Source of the DNA: JAGPKI01 sp052034135
GTDB taxonomy: Bacteria; Caldisericota; Caldisericia; UBA6126; JAGPKI01
Assembly: GCA_052034135.1 (NCBI GenBank)
Contig: JBPOJC010000013.1
Location: forward strand, 72,756-136,755
Direction of reading: 5' to 3'
DNA: 64,000 bases
Positions 62,755-64,000 of this stretch are shown piece after piece; position 1 is the first letter of the stretch, and every line of letters begins with the position of its first letter. The position numbers were made by a program, and so were the translations under genes. A model generated the notes under the pieces. That model worked only from the letters and a program-made list of their open reading frames with translations, did no database searches and was not told the DNA's origin.

Positions 62755-63917
62755 AAAGGATCTTCACTTAAGAAATCATTACTAAACGCATAAGCTCTTG
62801 CCCTACAACCACCACACACATCTTTGTAATTGCAGTTTCCACATTTGCCTTTTAAGTTTGACCTATCTCTTAATGAAAGAAAAACTTCACTTTTAGTCCA
62901 GATATCATAAGGATCTTCTTCTAAAACATTTCCAGCCTTTATGGGTAAGAATGCACAAGGCCATACATCACCATTTGGTTTTATGTAAAACATTCCTTTT
63001 CCAGCAATACAACCAGGGAAGTATTTTTTCATACTCTTTGTGTAATTTCCATTTTTTGAAAAAACATAAGCCCAATATTCAGGAAGTCCTATTGGAGAAA
63101 TCACAGGCTTTAAATTCTTCTGCATTGAATAAGTCTTTTCAATAACATTATACAATTCATCCTTATTTAAGGCTACTTCGTAAAGGTCTTTACCTCTTCC
63201 AGTTGGTATAAATTGATATAAAAGGATAACATGAGCGTTAAGGCTATCGCTTAGTTTCAATAATTCGTCAATTTCAGAATAGTTTGATTTTGAAAGAGTG
63301 ATGTTAATCTGAATATATAAACCTTCTTCTTCCAAAATTTTTATTCCCTCTAATACTTTATCAAACGAGCCTTCTGCTCCTCTCAATAAATCATGTTTGG
63401 CTGGATCTACTGAATCAATACTTAAAGCCAGACCAGAAATACCAGTTTTCTTAAGTTCTTTTGCGATATCCTTAGATAGTAAAGTCCCGTTTGATGCAAT
63501 TGTTGGATAAAACCCCAAATCTTTTGCGTATCTAACAAGTGTAAAGAAATCTTTCCTTAAAAATGGCTCTCCTCCGGTTAAAACAAGCATTCTAAAGTCA
63601 TCTATTTTTGATAAGCCTTTTATGACTTTTTTTGCTTCATCAGTTGTCATCTCTTCGTAAAGTTTTTCACCACCATTTGCATGACAACCATTACATTTTA
63701 GATTGCAATTAGTAGTTATTTCAAATACTGGATGCGATGGATAGCCAAAACAACCCATACCTTTGGCACCAGCTGCTGTTTTAAATAATTTTGGTGATTG
63801 CATTGCCCACCAATACAACTTTCGCCAGGAAGTGATCTCGGCAAATGAAAAAATCATTTCTATCTGATTCGCGGGTAGCGAAAATGGAATGTAAAATGGT
63901 TTAACTGCTTTTTTCAT
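62730..63917 (-). CDS. Radical SAM/SPASM protein
   Basis: The 395-aa protein has CNLKCNGCHANGG near residue 72, GGEPFLRKDF near 114 and a C-terminal SPASM region. The SPASM Cys lie in FPGCIAGKG, VWPCAFLPI, and CGNCNYKDVCGGCRARAYAF. The arrangement resembles heme-modifying (AhbC/AhbD, NirJ) and peptide-modifying (PqqE-like) enzymes. An N-terminal extension of about 60 residues precedes the barrel. No heme genes are adjacent; instead it leads an operon with an NlpC/P60 peptidase and a propeller protein. Substrate unknown. Confidence 0.88.
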   Translation of the reverse strand: MKKAVKPFYIPFSLPANQIEMIFSFAEITSWRKLYWWAMQSPKLFKTAAGAKGMGCFGYPSHPVFEITTNCNLKCNGCHANGGEKLYEEMTTDEAKKVIKGLSKIDDFRMLVLTGGEPFLRKDFFTLVRYAKDLGFYPTIASNGTLLSKDIAKELKKTGISGLALSIDSVDPAKHDLLRGAEGSFDKVLEGIKILEEEGLYIQINITLSKSNYSEIDELLKLSDSLNAHVILLYQFIPTGRGKDLYEVALNKDELYNVIEKTYSMQKNLKPVISPIGLPEYWAYVFSKNGNYTKSMKKYFPGCIAGKGMFYIKPNGDVWPCAFLPIKAGNVLEEDPYDIWTKSEVFLSLRDRSNLKGKCGNCNYKDVCGGCRARAYAFSNDFLSEDPLCPLKLQV

Positions 63918-63928
63918 AATTTTCCTTA

Positions 63929-64000
63929 TTAAGCTAAAAGATATGCAAATATTATTGAAAGTGATGCAAAAATCATCATTAAAAGAGTGTAGAGTGATAA
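63929..64000 (-). CDS. C-terminal end of a membrane protein, cut by the window edge
   Basis: On the minus strand the frame is open from base 64000 to a TAA at 63929. It encodes 23 hydrophobic residues (YTLLMMIFASLSIIFAYLLA) that look like a C-terminal transmembrane helix. It ends 11 nt before the radical SAM start, so it is probably in the same operon. The family cannot be told from so little. Confidence 0.55.
   Translation of the reverse strand, partial: LSLYTLLMMIFASLSIIFAYLLA

Noticed and set aside
1..64000. CRISPR array or prophage
   Set aside because: No evenly spaced repeats of 24-40 nt and no phage structural, integrase or cas-like genes were seen. The only mobile element is the IS3 copy.

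Overview
The window is strongly AT-rich and gene-dense, with short spacers and many 1-4 nt start/stop overlaps. It looks like one chromosome segment of an anaerobic bacterium. Pointers to anaerobic life are a ferredoxin-dependent 2-oxoacid oxidoreductase (VorBAC), an HdrABC plus fumarate reductase operon with a two-subunit Fe-S fumarase, several radical SAM enzymes and a CaiB-type CoA transferase. DivIVA, LspA, a multi-SH3 cell-wall amidase and secreted beta-propeller proteins with copper-amine-oxidase-N-like tails fit a deep-branching thermophile or Firmicutes-like lineage. Caldisericota is my guess and is not proven by the sequence.

Layout. 1-1.9 kb: 3' part of mutS2 (+). 1.9-10.7 kb: a minus-strand operon (sugar-nucleotide epimerase, HAD phosphatase, ddl, pyrG, uvrA, PP2C phosphatase, BioB-like radical SAM). 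10.8-16.4 kb (+): CoA transferase, a block of dispersed repeats, then hisS-aspS-Xaa-Pro peptidase from an apparently leaderless promoter. 17.0-20.4 kb (-): GDP-mannose pathway (manA, manC, phosphohexomutase). 20.5-28.0 kb (+): two oligopeptide ABC ATPases, divIVA, lspA, rluD, smpB and a 1007-aa N-acetylmuramoyl-L-alanine amidase, followed by tRNA-Arg(ACG). 28.1-32.2 kb: esterase, alkyltransferase-like protein, DUF4097-like protein. 32.4-42.3 kb (-): a C4-dicarboxylate operon (gcvH-like, fumarase alpha/beta, hdrA, hdrC, hdrB, frdB, frdA, malic enzyme, PPC-domain protein).

42.6-50.5 kb is the most unusual part. It holds an unannotated 25-codon peptide gene with a KGDGDSYG core, a 256-aa Asn-rich Cys-containing protein, an HExxH metalloprotease, a PaaK-like adenylating enzyme, a nitrilase-fold amidase, a SPASM radical SAM maturase and a CPBP membrane protease. 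A convergent ABC-2 exporter pair lies beside it. This looks like a new kind of ribosomal-peptide (RiPP-like) modification locus.

50.6-53.0 kb: tRNA-Arg(TCT) with a near-consensus promoter, then an IS3-family element with a broken orfB sitting inside a cluster of dispersed palindromic repeats. 53.0-55.8 kb (-): a secreted NHL-propeller protein. 56.2-60.5 kb (+): vorBAC, an M20-type peptidase and class II aldolase. 60.5-64.0 kb (-): a radical SAM/SPASM - NlpC/P60 - propeller operon, and the tail of a membrane protein at the window edge.

Metabolically, malic enzyme, fumarase and the Hdr-linked fumarate reductase connect pyruvate, malate, fumarate and succinate. The lipoyl carrier next to HdrB suggests a dithiol/disulfide couple. 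VorBAC would supply reduced ferredoxin from amino-acid-derived 2-oxoacids, taken up as peptides by the Opp-type transporter.
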